This document shows positions 17,777 to 26,554 of a stretch of DNA of 64,000 nucleotides, one piece after another. Under the pieces are notes generated by a model that did no database searches, was not told the origin of the DNA, and saw only the letters and a list, made by a program, of their open reading frames with translations. Numbering within the stretch: position 1 is the first letter of the stretch; the number at the start of each line of letters is the position of its first letter. Position numbers and translations under genes: made by a program. The stretch is from the NCBI RefSeq assembly GCF_011806405.1, contig NZ_JAATOW010000022.1, positions 18,639-82,638 of the forward strand, written 5' to 3'. This DNA comes from Pseudooceanicola sp. HF7. GTDB lineage: Bacteria > Pseudomonadota > Alphaproteobacteria > Rhodobacterales > Rhodobacteraceae.

Positions 17777-18391
17777 TCAGCTATGGGCGAAGATGTCGGT
17801 ATCCGGCCATCCGGCCAGGTCGAGCTTGGCGCGCGTGGGCAGGAAATCGAAACAGGCCTGGGCGATCTCGGTCCGGCCCTCGCGCTCCAGCCGCTTGTCC
17901 AGTGCCTCGCGCAGGCGGTGCAGGTAAAGAACGTCGCTGGCCGCGTAATCAAGCTGGGCGTCGGTCAGTTTCTCAGCGCCCCAGTCGCTCATCTGCTGCT
18001 GCTTGGACAGGTCCACGCCGATCAGCTCCTGGGTCAGGTTCTTCAGCCCGTGCCGGTCCGTGTAGGTCCTCACGAGCCGAGAGGCGATCTTGGTGCAATA
18101 GACCGGGGCGGCCAGCGCGCCGAAGGCGTTGTACATGGCCGCGATATCGAAGCGCCCGTAGTGGAAAAGCTTCAGGACCTTCGGGTCTTCCAGCATTCGG
18201 CACAGGTTCGGCGCCTCTGTCTGGCCCTTCTCGATCTGAACGATATGGGCATTGCCGTCACCGCCGGACATCTGCACCACGCAAAGCCGGTCGCGCTGCG
18301 GGTTCAAGCCCATGGTCTCGCAATCGATCGCCACGAATGGACCAAGGTCCAGCCCGTCCGGCAGGTCGTTCTTGTAAAGATGGTTGGTCAC
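17777..18391 (-). CDS. rnd: Ribonuclease D (short form)
   Basis: 3'-5' exoribonuclease of 204 residues, used in tRNA 3'-end maturation. The DEDD motifs are visible: Exo I FVAIDCETMGL, Exo II FHYGRFDIAAM and Exo III LDYAASDVLYL (DEDDy type, with the tyrosine). The HRDC domains of the E. coli enzyme are missing, as is usual for short alphaproteobacterial RNase D. The start is GTG at 18391 behind AGGAAAG. It heads the operon with lptCAB. Confidence 0.93.
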   Translation of the reverse strand: MTNHLYKNDLPDGLDLGPFVAIDCETMGLNPQRDRLCVVQMSGGDGNAHIVQIEKGQTEAPNLCRMLEDPKVLKLFHYGRFDIAAMYNAFGALAAPVYCTKIASRLVRTYTDRHGLKNLTQELIGVDLSKQQQMSDWGAEKLTDAQLDYAASDVLYLHRLREALDKRLEREGRTEIAQACFDFLPTRAKLDLAGWPDTDIFAHS

Positions 18392-18582
18392 GGCCGCGCT
18401 TTCCTGCTGTCTTTCCCTGAATTAGTGCCTCCCCGTGCCGGATGCAAATGGCGCGGCACCTGCACAGAGGGAACTGTATCGGGGGAACGGGCGCAGCCCG
18501 CATCGAGCGGCCTGCGCCCGTGGGCGTGCAGGGCACGCCCGGCGCAAGGGCCGATGGCGCACCCGAAGCAGGGAAGACTGTG

Positions 18583-18607
18583 CAGAAAAAGGGCCCCGAA
18601 GGGCCCT
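18583..18607 (-). terminator. Intrinsic terminator after the aminotransferase
   Basis: On the minus strand a 7-base-pair stem (18590-18596 with 18601-18607), TTCG loop, then TTTTTC. It lies 37 bases past the stop of the class III aminotransferase. The stretch 18392-18582 holds only the rnd upstream region, with no further feature seen. Confidence 0.85.
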
Positions 18608-18643
18608 CTCACGTCTCACCGGATCTGCATCACGCCGCCTGCT

Positions 18644-20038
18644 TCAGGCGCTTTCGAAAAGCCCTTCGGCCTTCACCTTTTCCATCGCCTCGTCCAGCGA
18701 CAGGCGGGCCCGTTCGATCAGCAGGTCGATCTCCGCCTTAGTGATCGTCAGCGGCGGAGAGATGATCATCCGGTCGCCCACGTGGCGCATCACCAGGTTG
18801 TTGGCAAAGCAGCGTTCGCGGACCATGTAGCCCACCGTGCCGCCGGGGGCCTTGAAGGCCGCGCGGCTGGCCTTGTCCGGGGTCAGCGCGATGGAGCCCA
18901 TGGCCCCCACGATCTTTGCCTCGCCCACCATCGGATGATCGGCCAGCTCTTCGAACCTGGCTTTCAGGTAGGGGCCGGTGTCCTCCCGCAGGGTGTCGAC
19001 GATCTTTTCTTCTTCCAGGATGCGCAGGTTTTCCAGCGCCACGGCCGCCGCAACCGGGTGCCCGGAGTAGGTGTAGCCGTGGTTGAACTCGGTCGCGCCG
19101 ACGACCGCGGCGACCTCGTCCGACAGGATCGAGCCGCCGATGGGCTGATAGCCAGAGGACAGGCCCTTGGCGATGGTCATGATGTCGGGGCGGATGCCCA
19201 CGGTTTCAGAGCCGAACCAGTTGCCGGTGCGCCCGAAGCCGCAGATGACCTCATCCGCGATCAGCAGGATCTCGTACTTGTCACAGATGCGCTGGATCTC
19301 GGGCCAGTAGGTCGCGGGGGGCACGATCACGCCGCCAGCACCCTGGATCGGCTCTGCGATGAAGGCCGCGACCTTGTCCTCGCCCAGCTCCAGGATGGCC
19401 TTTTCCAGCTGCTGTGCGCGCTCCAGGCCGAAGTCCTCGGGCGACAAGTCGCCGCCTTCGTTCCACCAGTCGGGCTGGTCGATGTGGTGGATGCCGGGGA
19501 TCGGCAGACCGCCCTGGGCATGCATCCCCTTCATTCCGCCAAGGGAGCCGGAGCCCACGGAAGAGCCGTGATAGGCGTTCCAGCGCGAGATGATCACCTG
19601 TTTCTCGGGCTTGCCCTTTTCCGCCCAGTAGGTGCGCACCAGCCGCAGGTTGGTGTCATTCGCCTCAGACCCGGAAGAGGAATACATCACGTGGTTCAAA
19701 TCGCCCGGCGCCAGCTCTGCCAGCTTGGCGGACAGCGCGATCACCGGCGTGTGGGTCGTCATGAAGAAGGTGTTATAATAGGGCAGTTCGCGCATCTGGC
19801 GGGCGGCGGCCTCGACCAGTTCTTCGCGGCCATAGCCGACGTTGACGCACCACAGGCCCGCCATGGCATCCAGGATATCCTGGCCTTCGCTGTCCTTCAG
19901 CCAGACCCCATTGGCAGAGGTGATGACGCGCACGCCACGTTCCTTCAGCTCCGTCTGGGTCGAGAAGGGATGGAAATGGTGCGCCGCGTCCAGAGCCTGA
20001 AGCTCTTCCGTGGGCATGTGGTTGGTGATCGTCGCCAT
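18644..20038 (-). CDS. Class III aminotransferase, putrescine-type
   Basis: PLP-dependent transaminase of 464 residues, fold type I. Visible motifs are SSSGSEANDTNLRL (phosphate binding), IAEPIQGAGGVIVPP, LLIADEVICGFGRTG (the Asp that holds the pyridine nitrogen) and TIAKGLSSGYQPIGG, whose Lys forms the Schiff base. It resembles putrescine- or omega-amino-acid-pyruvate transaminases (SpuC type). Its neighbours are a GntR regulator, a polyamine importer and an FAD amine oxidase, so a diamine substrate is likely but inferred. AAAGGATG precedes the ATG. It has its own promoter region with an operator-like site at 20159-20170. Confidence 0.88.
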   Translation of the reverse strand: MATITNHMPTEELQALDAAHHFHPFSTQTELKERGVRVITSANGVWLKDSEGQDILDAMAGLWCVNVGYGREELVEAAARQMRELPYYNTFFMTTHTPVIALSAKLAELAPGDLNHVMYSSSGSEANDTNLRLVRTYWAEKGKPEKQVIISRWNAYHGSSVGSGSLGGMKGMHAQGGLPIPGIHHIDQPDWWNEGGDLSPEDFGLERAQQLEKAILELGEDKVAAFIAEPIQGAGGVIVPPATYWPEIQRICDKYEILLIADEVICGFGRTGNWFGSETVGIRPDIMTIAKGLSSGYQPIGGSILSDEVAAVVGATEFNHGYTYSGHPVAAAVALENLRILEEEKIVDTLREDTGPYLKARFEELADHPMVGEAKIVGAMGSIALTPDKASRAAFKAPGGTVGYMVRERCFANNLVMRHVGDRMIISPPLTITKAEIDLLIERARLSLDEAMEKVKAEGLFESA

Positions 20039-20158
20039 TGCGTCATCCTTTCTGTGTCCGGTCGTCGGAAGGCGGGGATAAAGAACCGCGCGCCGGGCGG
20101 TAGCCGATTCGACCGGAATCCGCCCCCTGGGGGCGACTTTTCAATCCTGCTCGCAGAA

Positions 20159-20170
20159 TATGATCAAATT
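20159..20170. promoter_or_regulatory. Candidate GntR operator upstream of the aminotransferase
   Basis: TATGATCAAATT, sharing its last ten bases with the site in front of potF (21017-21028). It lies about 120 bases upstream of the aminotransferase start, in the gap after the GntR gene. The remainder of the gap 20039-20248 shows nothing else. Confidence 0.5.
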
Positions 20171-20248
20171 ATGGGCTGTCAATCGAATCGCGGTGTCATG
20201 GCATGATCCGGGCAACGCCGGCGCGATGCGGGTGCCCGATCCCTGCGC

Positions 20249-20953
20249 TCAGAGAGACTGCGCGATCATGTCCATGCCCTGGTTGAGATCGCCGACCATC
20301 GCGGCCGCCGCCATGTCAGCATCCCGGGCCTTCATCGCGCCGATCAGATCCTTGTGCATGTCCGGCAGGTTACGGGTGCCGAACTGGCCGCAGACCACCC
20401 GCAGGGAGGGGCCGAAACGCAGCCAGAGTCCTTCGACGATGCCGGCAAGGATGGGGGCATCGGCGACGTGGTTCAGGCGCGCGTGGAAGTGATGGTTCTG
20501 TACCAGGTAGTCATGCACGTTGCCGCGCCGGATCGCCTCGTCCAAATGTGTATCTGCCTCTTCCAGCGCGGAAATATCGGCGGTGGTCGCCTTGCGGCAA
20601 GCGCGCCGCGCCAGTTCCGGCTCTAGCGCGAGGCGGGCGAATCGCAGCTCTTCCACGTCCTCCGGACCCAGCACCGGGACGGAAATCCGGCGGTTGCCGC
20701 GGAACTCCAGCGCACCTTCGGCCATCATCCGCCGCAGGGCTTCGCGCACCGGGGTCATGCCCGCGCCCAGCTCTGCCACGAGGCCCTGGATAGTGATGGC
20801 CTGACCCGGTTCGAACTGACCGAACAGCACGCGTTCACGCAATGCGCGATACACAACCTCGTGGGCTGGCAGCCGCGCGGCGGCCTCGCCCTGCGCTTCG
20901 GTCTCCTGCACTGCCTGCAAATTCATCATCTCACTCAGCGTCATCCTCGTCAT
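20249..20953 (-). CDS. GntR-family regulator (FCD domain)
   Basis: Transcription factor of 234 residues. A winged helix-turn-helix (about residues 28-90: VVYRALRERVLFGQFEPGQ, MTPVREALRRM, GALEFRGNRR) is followed by an all-helical FCD ligand-binding domain with its metal-type histidines (HHFHARLNHVA). The frame stays open upstream to 21088, across the divergent potF start, so I chose the ATG at 20953; 20944 is also possible and neither has a strong ribosome site. It lies between the aminotransferase and potF and likely controls both through the shared TTTGATCAAATT-type sites. Confidence 0.88.
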   Translation of the reverse strand: MTRMTLSEMMNLQAVQETEAQGEAAARLPAHEVVYRALRERVLFGQFEPGQAITIQGLVAELGAGMTPVREALRRMMAEGALEFRGNRRISVPVLGPEDVEELRFARLALEPELARRACRKATTADISALEEADTHLDEAIRRGNVHDYLVQNHHFHARLNHVADAPILAGIVEGLWLRFGPSLRVVCGQFGTRNLPDMHKDLIGAMKARDADMAAAAMVGDLNQGMDMIAQSL

Positions 20954-21016
20954 GAGTACATCTTGCACGGTTGAATGCCCCGTGAAAACATCTGGACATT
21001 GCCATCGTCCCTGTCT

Positions 21017-21028
21017 TTTGATCAAATT
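21017..21028. promoter_or_regulatory. Candidate GntR operator in the potF promoter
   Basis: TTTGATCAAATT contains the perfect 10-base palindrome TTTGATCAAA. It lies between the divergent GntR gene and potF, about 50 bases before the potF start, and matches the site at 20159-20170. Confidence 0.55.
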
Positions 21029-21075
21029 CAGGTCAATTGAGGCCCAAAGAGCCCAAATTCCAACGGGAGCAAATG

Positions 21076-22161
21076 ATGAAGAAACCAATCCTGTCGCTGA
21101 CTGCCCTGCTCAGCCTGACCGCCGCCGCGGTTCAGGCGGAAGAGGTCCATGTCTACAACTGGTCCGACTACATCGACGAAGAGCTGCTGACGAAGTTCGA
21201 GGAAGAGACCGGCATCGAGCTGATCTACGACGTCTTCGACAGCAACGAGATCCTGGAAACCAAGATGCTGGCCGGCGGCTCCGGCTATGACGTCGTGGTG
21301 CCGACCGGCACCTTCCTGCAGCGCCAGATCATGGCGGGCTCCTTCCAGCCGCTCGACATGTCCAAGCTGCCCAACCACGAAAACATGTGGGACGTGATCC
21401 AGACCCGCACTGAACCATATGATCCCGGTGGGGAGTATTCCATCAACTACATGTGGGGGACCACCGGCCTTGGCGTGAACGTGGGCAAGGTGACCGAAGT
21501 GCTGGGTGAAGATGCGCCCATGACCTCTCTGTCGCTGATCTTCGATCCGGCCAACATGGAAAAACTGGCCTCTTGCGGCGTGCACTTCCTGGATGCGCCG
21601 ACGGAAATGATCCCGGCCGCGCTGACCTATCTTGGCATGGACCCGGACGCCAAGGATGCCGACAGCCTGGCCAAGGCCGAAGAAGTGCTGATGGCCGTGC
21701 GCCCCTACGTGCAGAAGTTCGACAGCTCCGATTACATCAACGCGCTGGCCAACGGCGATGTCTGCGTGGCCTTCGGCTGGTCGGGTGACGTGCTTCAATC
21801 GCGTGACCGTGCGGCGGAAGCCGACAACGGGGTCGAGATCGCCTACAACATCCCCGAAGAAGGGGCGCTGATGTGGTTCGACCAGATGGCGATTCCCGTG
21901 GATGCCCCGAACCCGGAAGCTGCGCATGTCTTCCTGAACTTCATCATGGATGCGCAGAACATGGCGGCGGCGTCGAACTACGTCTACTACGCCAACGGCA
22001 ACCTCGCGTCCCAGGAATACCTGATCGAGGACGTGATCGGGGATACCGCGATCTACCCGGATCAATCCACGCTGGATAACCTCTACACGGTGACCCCCTT
22101 CGGCCCGAAAGAGCAGCGGACGCTGACGCGTCTGTGGACCAAGATCAAGTCGGGGATCTGA
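21076..22161 (+). CDS. potF: Polyamine-binding periplasmic protein
   Basis: Solute-binding protein of 361 residues of the PotD/PotF family. A signal peptide (MKKPILSLTALLSLTAAAVQA) is followed by EEVHVYNWSDYIDEELLTKFEEETGI, the hallmark N-terminus of the spermidine/putrescine binders. Later motifs NYMWGTTGLGVN, VAFGWSGDVLQ and EGALMWFDQMAIP line the amine pocket in this family. Two ATG codons are adjacent (21073, 21076); GGGAG is better placed for the second. It heads potFGHI. Putrescine is the likely ligand from context, not proven. Confidence 0.92.
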   Translation: MKKPILSLTALLSLTAAAVQAEEVHVYNWSDYIDEELLTKFEEETGIELIYDVFDSNEILETKMLAGGSGYDVVVPTGTFLQRQIMAGSFQPLDMSKLPNHENMWDVIQTRTEPYDPGGEYSINYMWGTTGLGVNVGKVTEVLGEDAPMTSLSLIFDPANMEKLASCGVHFLDAPTEMIPAALTYLGMDPDAKDADSLAKAEEVLMAVRPYVQKFDSSDYINALANGDVCVAFGWSGDVLQSRDRAAEADNGVEIAYNIPEEGALMWFDQMAIPVDAPNPEAAHVFLNFIMDAQNMAAASNYVYYANGNLASQEYLIEDVIGDTAIYPDQSTLDNLYTVTPFGPKEQRTLTRLWTKIKSGI

Positions 22162-22174
22162 TTTCCCCAATCGA

Positions 22175-22201
22175 CGCCCGTGCCGTATCCCGGCGCGGGC
22201 G
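22175..22201 (+). other. Intercistronic hairpin between potF and potG
   Basis: A 10-base-pair stem (22175-22184 with 22192-22201, one G-U) with a 7-base loop and no T-run. Such hairpins after binding-protein genes commonly stabilise that part of the message, giving more binder than transporter; that role is inferred here. Confidence 0.55.
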
Positions 22202-22227
22202 CAACCCGTCGAACAACGGAAAGCCTC

Positions 22228-23349
22228 ATGCCTCAGACCGTATTCGCGCCGTGGGAAGACCCCGGTGAGAAGCCCCTGATCCAATTCAGGAACGTCACCA
22301 AAAAGTTCGGCGATTTTACCGCGATCGCGAATATAGACCTGGATATCTACGGCCAGGAGTTCTTTGCCCTGCTCGGGCCATCGGGGTGTGGCAAGACCAC
22401 GCTGATGCGGATGCTTGCCGGGTTCGAGAAGCCCACCTCCGGCCAGATCCTGCTGGGCGGAGAGGACATCGTCGACACGCCGCCCAACAAGCGCCCGGTG
22501 AACATGATGTTCCAGAGCTACGCGCTGTTCCCGCACCTGTCGGTCTGGGACAACATCGCCTTCGGTCTGCGCCGGGAAGGCGCCGACAAGGCCACGATCG
22601 AAACCCGCGTGGCCGACATGATCCGCCTGACCCGGCTGGACAAGTTCGCCCGCCGCAAGCCGCACCAGCTGTCCGGCGGCCAGCGCCAGCGCGTGGCGCT
22701 TGCCCGGTCGCTGGCCAAGGCGCCCAAGCTGCTTCTGCTGGACGAACCCCTTGGCGCGCTTGACCGCAAGCTGCGCGAGGAAACCCAGTTCGAGCTGATG
22801 GACATCCAGGAAAAGACCGGCACCACCTTCGTCATCGTCACCCACGACCAGGAAGAGGCGATGACCGTTGCCTCCCGCGTGGCGGTCATGGACGAAGGGC
22901 AGCTTGTGCAGGTCGCCACCCCGGATCGCATCTACGAAACGCCCAATTCCGTCTACGTGGCCGATTTCATCGGGGACGTGAACATCATCGAGGGGGCTGC
23001 CTCCCAGACCGGTGACAAGGTGCTTGTCTCCTGGGCCGAGGGGGCCTCTCCGCTGGTCGCCACGACCCAGGCGCTGCTTCAGAAGGACCAGAAGTGCTTC
23101 CTGGCCATCCGCCCGGAAAAGATCACCATTTCCGCCGAAGAGCCCGAGGTCGCCAACAAGGTGCAGGGCGAAATCCTGGATATCGGCTACCTTGGCAATA
23201 TCTCCACCTACCACGTGAAGCTGCCCACGGGCCATGTGATCAAGGCCTCTGCCACCAACACCCGCCGCATCGGTCGCCGCGCCTTTACCTGGGAAGACAA
23301 GGTCTGGTTGTCCTGGACCGATACCGCCGCCATCGTGCTGGAGCGCTGA
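22228..23349 (+). CDS. potG: Polyamine ABC transporter ATPase
   Basis: ATPase of 373 residues of the PotA/PotG family. It has Walker A GPSGCGKTT, the Q-loop in MMFQSYALFPH, signature QLSGGQRQRVALAR, Walker B LLLLDEPLGALDRKL and the H-loop VTHDQEEAM. A C-terminal TOBE domain (about 290-373, LAIRPEKITI) is present. An upstream in-frame ATG at 22180 lies in the potF-potG hairpin zone; the ATG at 22228 behind GGAAAG is preferred. It is followed 70 bases later by potH. Confidence 0.94.
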   Translation: MPQTVFAPWEDPGEKPLIQFRNVTKKFGDFTAIANIDLDIYGQEFFALLGPSGCGKTTLMRMLAGFEKPTSGQILLGGEDIVDTPPNKRPVNMMFQSYALFPHLSVWDNIAFGLRREGADKATIETRVADMIRLTRLDKFARRKPHQLSGGQRQRVALARSLAKAPKLLLLDEPLGALDRKLREETQFELMDIQEKTGTTFVIVTHDQEEAMTVASRVAVMDEGQLVQVATPDRIYETPNSVYVADFIGDVNIIEGAASQTGDKVLVSWAEGASPLVATTQALLQKDQKCFLAIRPEKITISAEEPEVANKVQGEILDIGYLGNISTYHVKLPTGHVIKASATNTRRIGRRAFTWEDKVWLSWTDTAAIVLER

Positions 23350-23419
23350 TCATGGGAGAGGCTGCTTTTTCCCGTCCAAGCACCCCTGAACGCGCCGTTC
23401 CGATCCAGGGGAGGACCGC

Positions 23420-24310
23420 ATGCGCCGCCTGATCCTGATCGCGCTGCCCTACCTGTGGCTGCTGGCGCTGTTCCTGGTGCCCTTCCTGATCGTCATCAAG
23501 ATCTCTCTTTCGGACGTGGCGCTGGCCCGGCCGCCCTACATGCCGCAGCTTGACCTGTCGGCGGGGCTGGCGGGGATCAAGGCGTTCTTCTCCGAACTCG
23601 ATTTCGAGAACTTCTTCTTCCTGACCACGGACGAGCTGTACTGGCGCGCTTACCTGTCGTCGCTCAAGATCGCGCTGGTCTCGACCCTGTTCACCCTGGC
23701 GATCGGCTTTCCGATTGCCTACGGCATGGCCTCTGCCCCGCGTGAATGGCGCCCGACGCTGATGATGCTGGTGATCCTGCCGTTCTGGACCTCCTTCCTG
23801 ATCCGCGTCTATTCCTGGATGGGGATCCTGTCGAACACGGGGCTGCTGAACAATTTCCTGATGTGGACAGGGATAATCAACGAACCTCTCCAGATCATGA
23901 ACACGGAGATCGCGGTCTATATCGGGATCGTCTACACCTACCTGCCCTTCATGATCCTGCCGGTCTATTCGACGCTGGAAAAGCTGGACGATTCCCTGCT
24001 GGAAGCGGCCGAGGACCTGGGCTGCACGCGCACCTCTGCCTTCTGGCGGGTGACCGTGCCGCTGTCCAAACCCGGCATCATCGCGGGCTGCTTCCTGGTC
24101 TTCATCCCGGCGCTTGGCGAATTCGTCATCCCGTCGCTGCTGGGCGGATCGCAGACGCTGATGATCGGCAAGGTCCTGTGGGAGGAATTCTTCAACAACC
24201 GCGACTGGCCCGTGGCCTCGGCCGTGGCCGTGGTGCTGCTGGCGATCCTGATCATTCCGATCATCCTGTTCCAGCGCAATGAGCAGAAACAGCGGGAGGC
24301 CGAACAATGA
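23420..24310 (+). CDS. potH: Polyamine ABC transporter permease 1
   Basis: Inner-membrane permease of 296 residues with about six helices, the first at residues 4-24 (ILIALPYLWLLALFLVPFLIVI). The EAA loop that contacts the ATPase reads LLEAAEDLGCTRTSAFWRVTVPLSKPGI. A strong GGGGAGG site precedes the ATG. The stop overlaps the potI start by 4 bases. Confidence 0.94.
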   Translation: MRRLILIALPYLWLLALFLVPFLIVIKISLSDVALARPPYMPQLDLSAGLAGIKAFFSELDFENFFFLTTDELYWRAYLSSLKIALVSTLFTLAIGFPIAYGMASAPREWRPTLMMLVILPFWTSFLIRVYSWMGILSNTGLLNNFLMWTGIINEPLQIMNTEIAVYIGIVYTYLPFMILPVYSTLEKLDDSLLEAAEDLGCTRTSAFWRVTVPLSKPGIIAGCFLVFIPALGEFVIPSLLGGSQTLMIGKVLWEEFFNNRDWPVASAVAVVLLAILIIPIILFQRNEQKQREAEQ

Positions 24311-25122
24311 GACGCATGTCCGGTTTCAACCTGGTCTCGCTGACGTTCGGGCTGGCCTTCCTGTACCTGCCGATGGTCATCCTGGTCTTCTACAGCTTCA
24401 ACGCCTCAAAGCTGGTGACGGTCTGGGCGGGGTTCTCGACCAAGTGGTACGGAGAGCTGTTCCGCAACGAGGCCTTCCTGGATGCGGCCCTTGTGACGCT
24501 GAAGGTCGCGGTGATCTCTTCCACGCTGGCAACGGTGCTGGGCACCATGGCGGCCTTCGTGCTGATCCGGCTGGGCCGCTTCCTGGGCCGGACGGTGTTT
24601 TCCGGCATGATCTACGCGCCGCTGGTGATGCCGGACGTGATCACCGGCCTGTCGCTGCTGCTGCTCTTCATCGGGCTGGGCGTGGATCGCGGGGTCTTCA
24701 CCATCGTGCTGGCCCATACGACCTTCTGCATGTGCTATGTCTCTGTCGTCGTGTCCTCGCGCCTGTCCAGCTTCGACACCTCGCTGGAGGAAGCCGCGCT
24801 GGACTTGGGCTGCACGCCCTGGCAGGCTTTCCGCCTTGTGACCCTACCGATCATCGCGCCGGCGGTCATTTCCGGTTGGTTGCTGGCCTTCACGCTGTCG
24901 CTGGATGACCTGGTGATCTCCAGCTTCGCGGCGGGGCCGTCCTCCACCACCTTGCCGATGAAGATCTTCTCTGCGGTGCGGCTTGGGGTTTCCCCGGAAA
25001 TCAACGCCTTGTCGACGATCATGATCGGGATCGTGGCTTTCGGGGTGGTGATCTTCTCCATCATGTCGAAACGGGCTACGGTGCGCCAACAGCAGGAAGA
25101 AAGGGACGCCTTCCACGGCTGA
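24307..25122 (+). CDS. potI: Polyamine ABC transporter permease 2
   Basis: Second inner-membrane permease, 271 residues, about six helices. The EAA loop reads LEEAALDLGCTPWQAFRLVTLPIIAPA, and LSLDDLVISSF is typical of PotC/PotI. Its ATGA overlap with potH indicates translational coupling. The amine oxidase gene follows after 26 bases, most likely in the same operon. Confidence 0.94.
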   Translation: MRRMSGFNLVSLTFGLAFLYLPMVILVFYSFNASKLVTVWAGFSTKWYGELFRNEAFLDAALVTLKVAVISSTLATVLGTMAAFVLIRLGRFLGRTVFSGMIYAPLVMPDVITGLSLLLLFIGLGVDRGVFTIVLAHTTFCMCYVSVVVSSRLSSFDTSLEEAALDLGCTPWQAFRLVTLPIIAPAVISGWLLAFTLSLDDLVISSFAAGPSSTTLPMKIFSAVRLGVSPEINALSTIMIGIVAFGVVIFSIMSKRATVRQQQEERDAFHG

Positions 25123-25148
25123 CCTGAGCAATCGAAAGACCCAATTCC

Positions 25149-26504
25149 GTGACTGATACCCGCACATCCCCCCGCCGCATCTACGGCGATTTCGCCTATA
25201 CCCGCGGCCCGATCGAACATTGCTACTGGGCAGAGGCGGTGCCGGAAGCGGCGCTGGCCCATGCGCCGGTGCAGGGGCGGGCCGCTTGCCGGGTGGCGGT
25301 GGTCGGCGGGGGCTACACCGGGCTCAACGCCGCGCTGGCACTGGCAGAGGCGGGCCAGGACGTGATGCTGCTGGATGCGGAGTTCCCGGGCTTCGGTGCC
25401 TCCGGGCGCAACGGGGGGTTCTGCTGCCTTGGCTCGCACCGTGCCAGCGATGCCCGCTTGCGCCGCTTCGGGCCCGATGGCCCGTCAGAGGTGCGCCAGG
25501 CCGAAGCCGCCGCCATCGCCCATGTGGAGGCCCTGATTGGGCGCTTCGGCATCGATGTCGACCGCCATTCCGAGGGCGAGGTCGTGCTGGCCCATTCGCC
25601 CCGCGCCATGGAGGCCCTGCGCCGCCATGCCGATGAATTTACGCGTGATTTCGGCGCAGAGGCACGGATCATCGAACGCGCGGACCTGGCGGCAGAGGGG
25701 CTGTATTCCCCCGGCTGGTACGGGGGGCTGCACACGCCGCTGGGCTTTGCCCTGCACCCGCGCAAGTACCTGGCCGGGCTGGTGGCTGCCGCCCATGGCG
25801 CCGGGGCGCGGATCCACGGCGCCAGCCCGGTGCTTTCGCTTTCCCAAGAGGGGGGCAAGCAGGTGCTGGTCACCCCCTCTGCCCGGATCGAGGCCGACCG
25901 GGTGATCGTCGCCACCAACGGCTACACGGCAGAGACGCTTCTGCCCTGGCTGCGGGGGCGCTTCCTGCCTGCGCAAAGCTCTGTCCTGACCACCCGGCGG
26001 ATGACCGAGGATGAGCTGAAGGCGCAGAATTATACTTCGCGGCAAATGGCTTACGAAGATCGCAAGCTGCTGCATTACTTCCACCTGACGCCCGATGGCC
26101 GCATGGTCTTTGGCCAGCGCGGGGCGCTTCTGTCATCTGCGGCGAACGAAGCCAAGGTGGCGGCCACGGTGCGTGCCGATTTCGAGGCGGCCTTCCCCGC
26201 CTGGCGGCACGTGGAAAGCCCGCATCACTGGTCCGGGATGGTCTGCCTGACGGCGTCTCTGACGCCCTTTTGCGGGCCGGTGCCGGGGATGGAGGGGGTC
26301 TTTGCGGGCTTCGGCTACCACGGCAACGGCGTGGCCATGGGCAGCTATACCGGCGCGATCCTGGCGGACCTGGCGCTTGGCCGGGCCCCGCAGGCCCTGC
26401 TGCCAAAGGCCTTTGCCGCGCCGCCGCCGCGCTTCCCCTTCGCGCCGCTCCGGCGGGGCTACCTGATGGCGGAATATGCCGGGGCGAAGATCCTGAACAA
26501 CTGA
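25149..26504 (+). CDS. FAD amine oxidoreductase (PuuB/DadA-like)
   Basis: Oxidoreductase of 451 residues of the DAO family. The FAD site is VAVVGGGYTGLNAALALAEAG (about 40-60), followed by LLDAEFPGFGASGRNGGF. The C-terminal FAGFGYHGNGVAMGSYTG holds the flavin again. The family includes gamma-glutamylputrescine oxidase (PuuB/OrdL); with potFGHI directly upstream and a putrescine-type transaminase nearby, amine oxidation is likely. No PuuA ligase gene lies in the window, so the exact substrate is open. The start is GTG at 25149. It converges on the DMT transporter gene. Confidence 0.85.
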   Translation: MTDTRTSPRRIYGDFAYTRGPIEHCYWAEAVPEAALAHAPVQGRAACRVAVVGGGYTGLNAALALAEAGQDVMLLDAEFPGFGASGRNGGFCCLGSHRASDARLRRFGPDGPSEVRQAEAAAIAHVEALIGRFGIDVDRHSEGEVVLAHSPRAMEALRRHADEFTRDFGAEARIIERADLAAEGLYSPGWYGGLHTPLGFALHPRKYLAGLVAAAHGAGARIHGASPVLSLSQEGGKQVLVTPSARIEADRVIVATNGYTAETLLPWLRGRFLPAQSSVLTTRRMTEDELKAQNYTSRQMAYEDRKLLHYFHLTPDGRMVFGQRGALLSSAANEAKVAATVRADFEAAFPAWRHVESPHHWSGMVCLTASLTPFCGPVPGMEGVFAGFGYHGNGVAMGSYTGAILADLALGRAPQALLPKAFAAPPPRFPFAPLRRGYLMAEYAGAKILNN

Positions 26505-26507
26505 CGA

Positions 26508-26535
26508 GTCCGGGTTGCAGGGTCCGGGTTGCGGG
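26508..26535. repeat. 14-base tandem repeat
   Basis: Two copies of a 14-base unit beginning GTCCGGGTTGC (26508-26521 and 26522-26535; one mismatch) lie between the convergent oxidase and DMT transporter genes. No function is evident. Confidence 0.6.
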
Positions 26536-26554
26536 TCTGGGCCGCAGAGGCGGT

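Noticed and set aside
21017..21035. FNR box from TTGATCAAATTCAGGTCAA
   Set aside because: The half-site spacing does not fit TTGAT-N4-ATCAA; the TTTGATCAAA palindrome fits a GntR-type site better.
17138..23235. Very long open frames antisense to lptC-aminotransferase (over 1000 codons) and to potFG (735 codons)
   Set aside because: High GC leaves antisense frames open; the opposite strand encodes clear, complete protein families.
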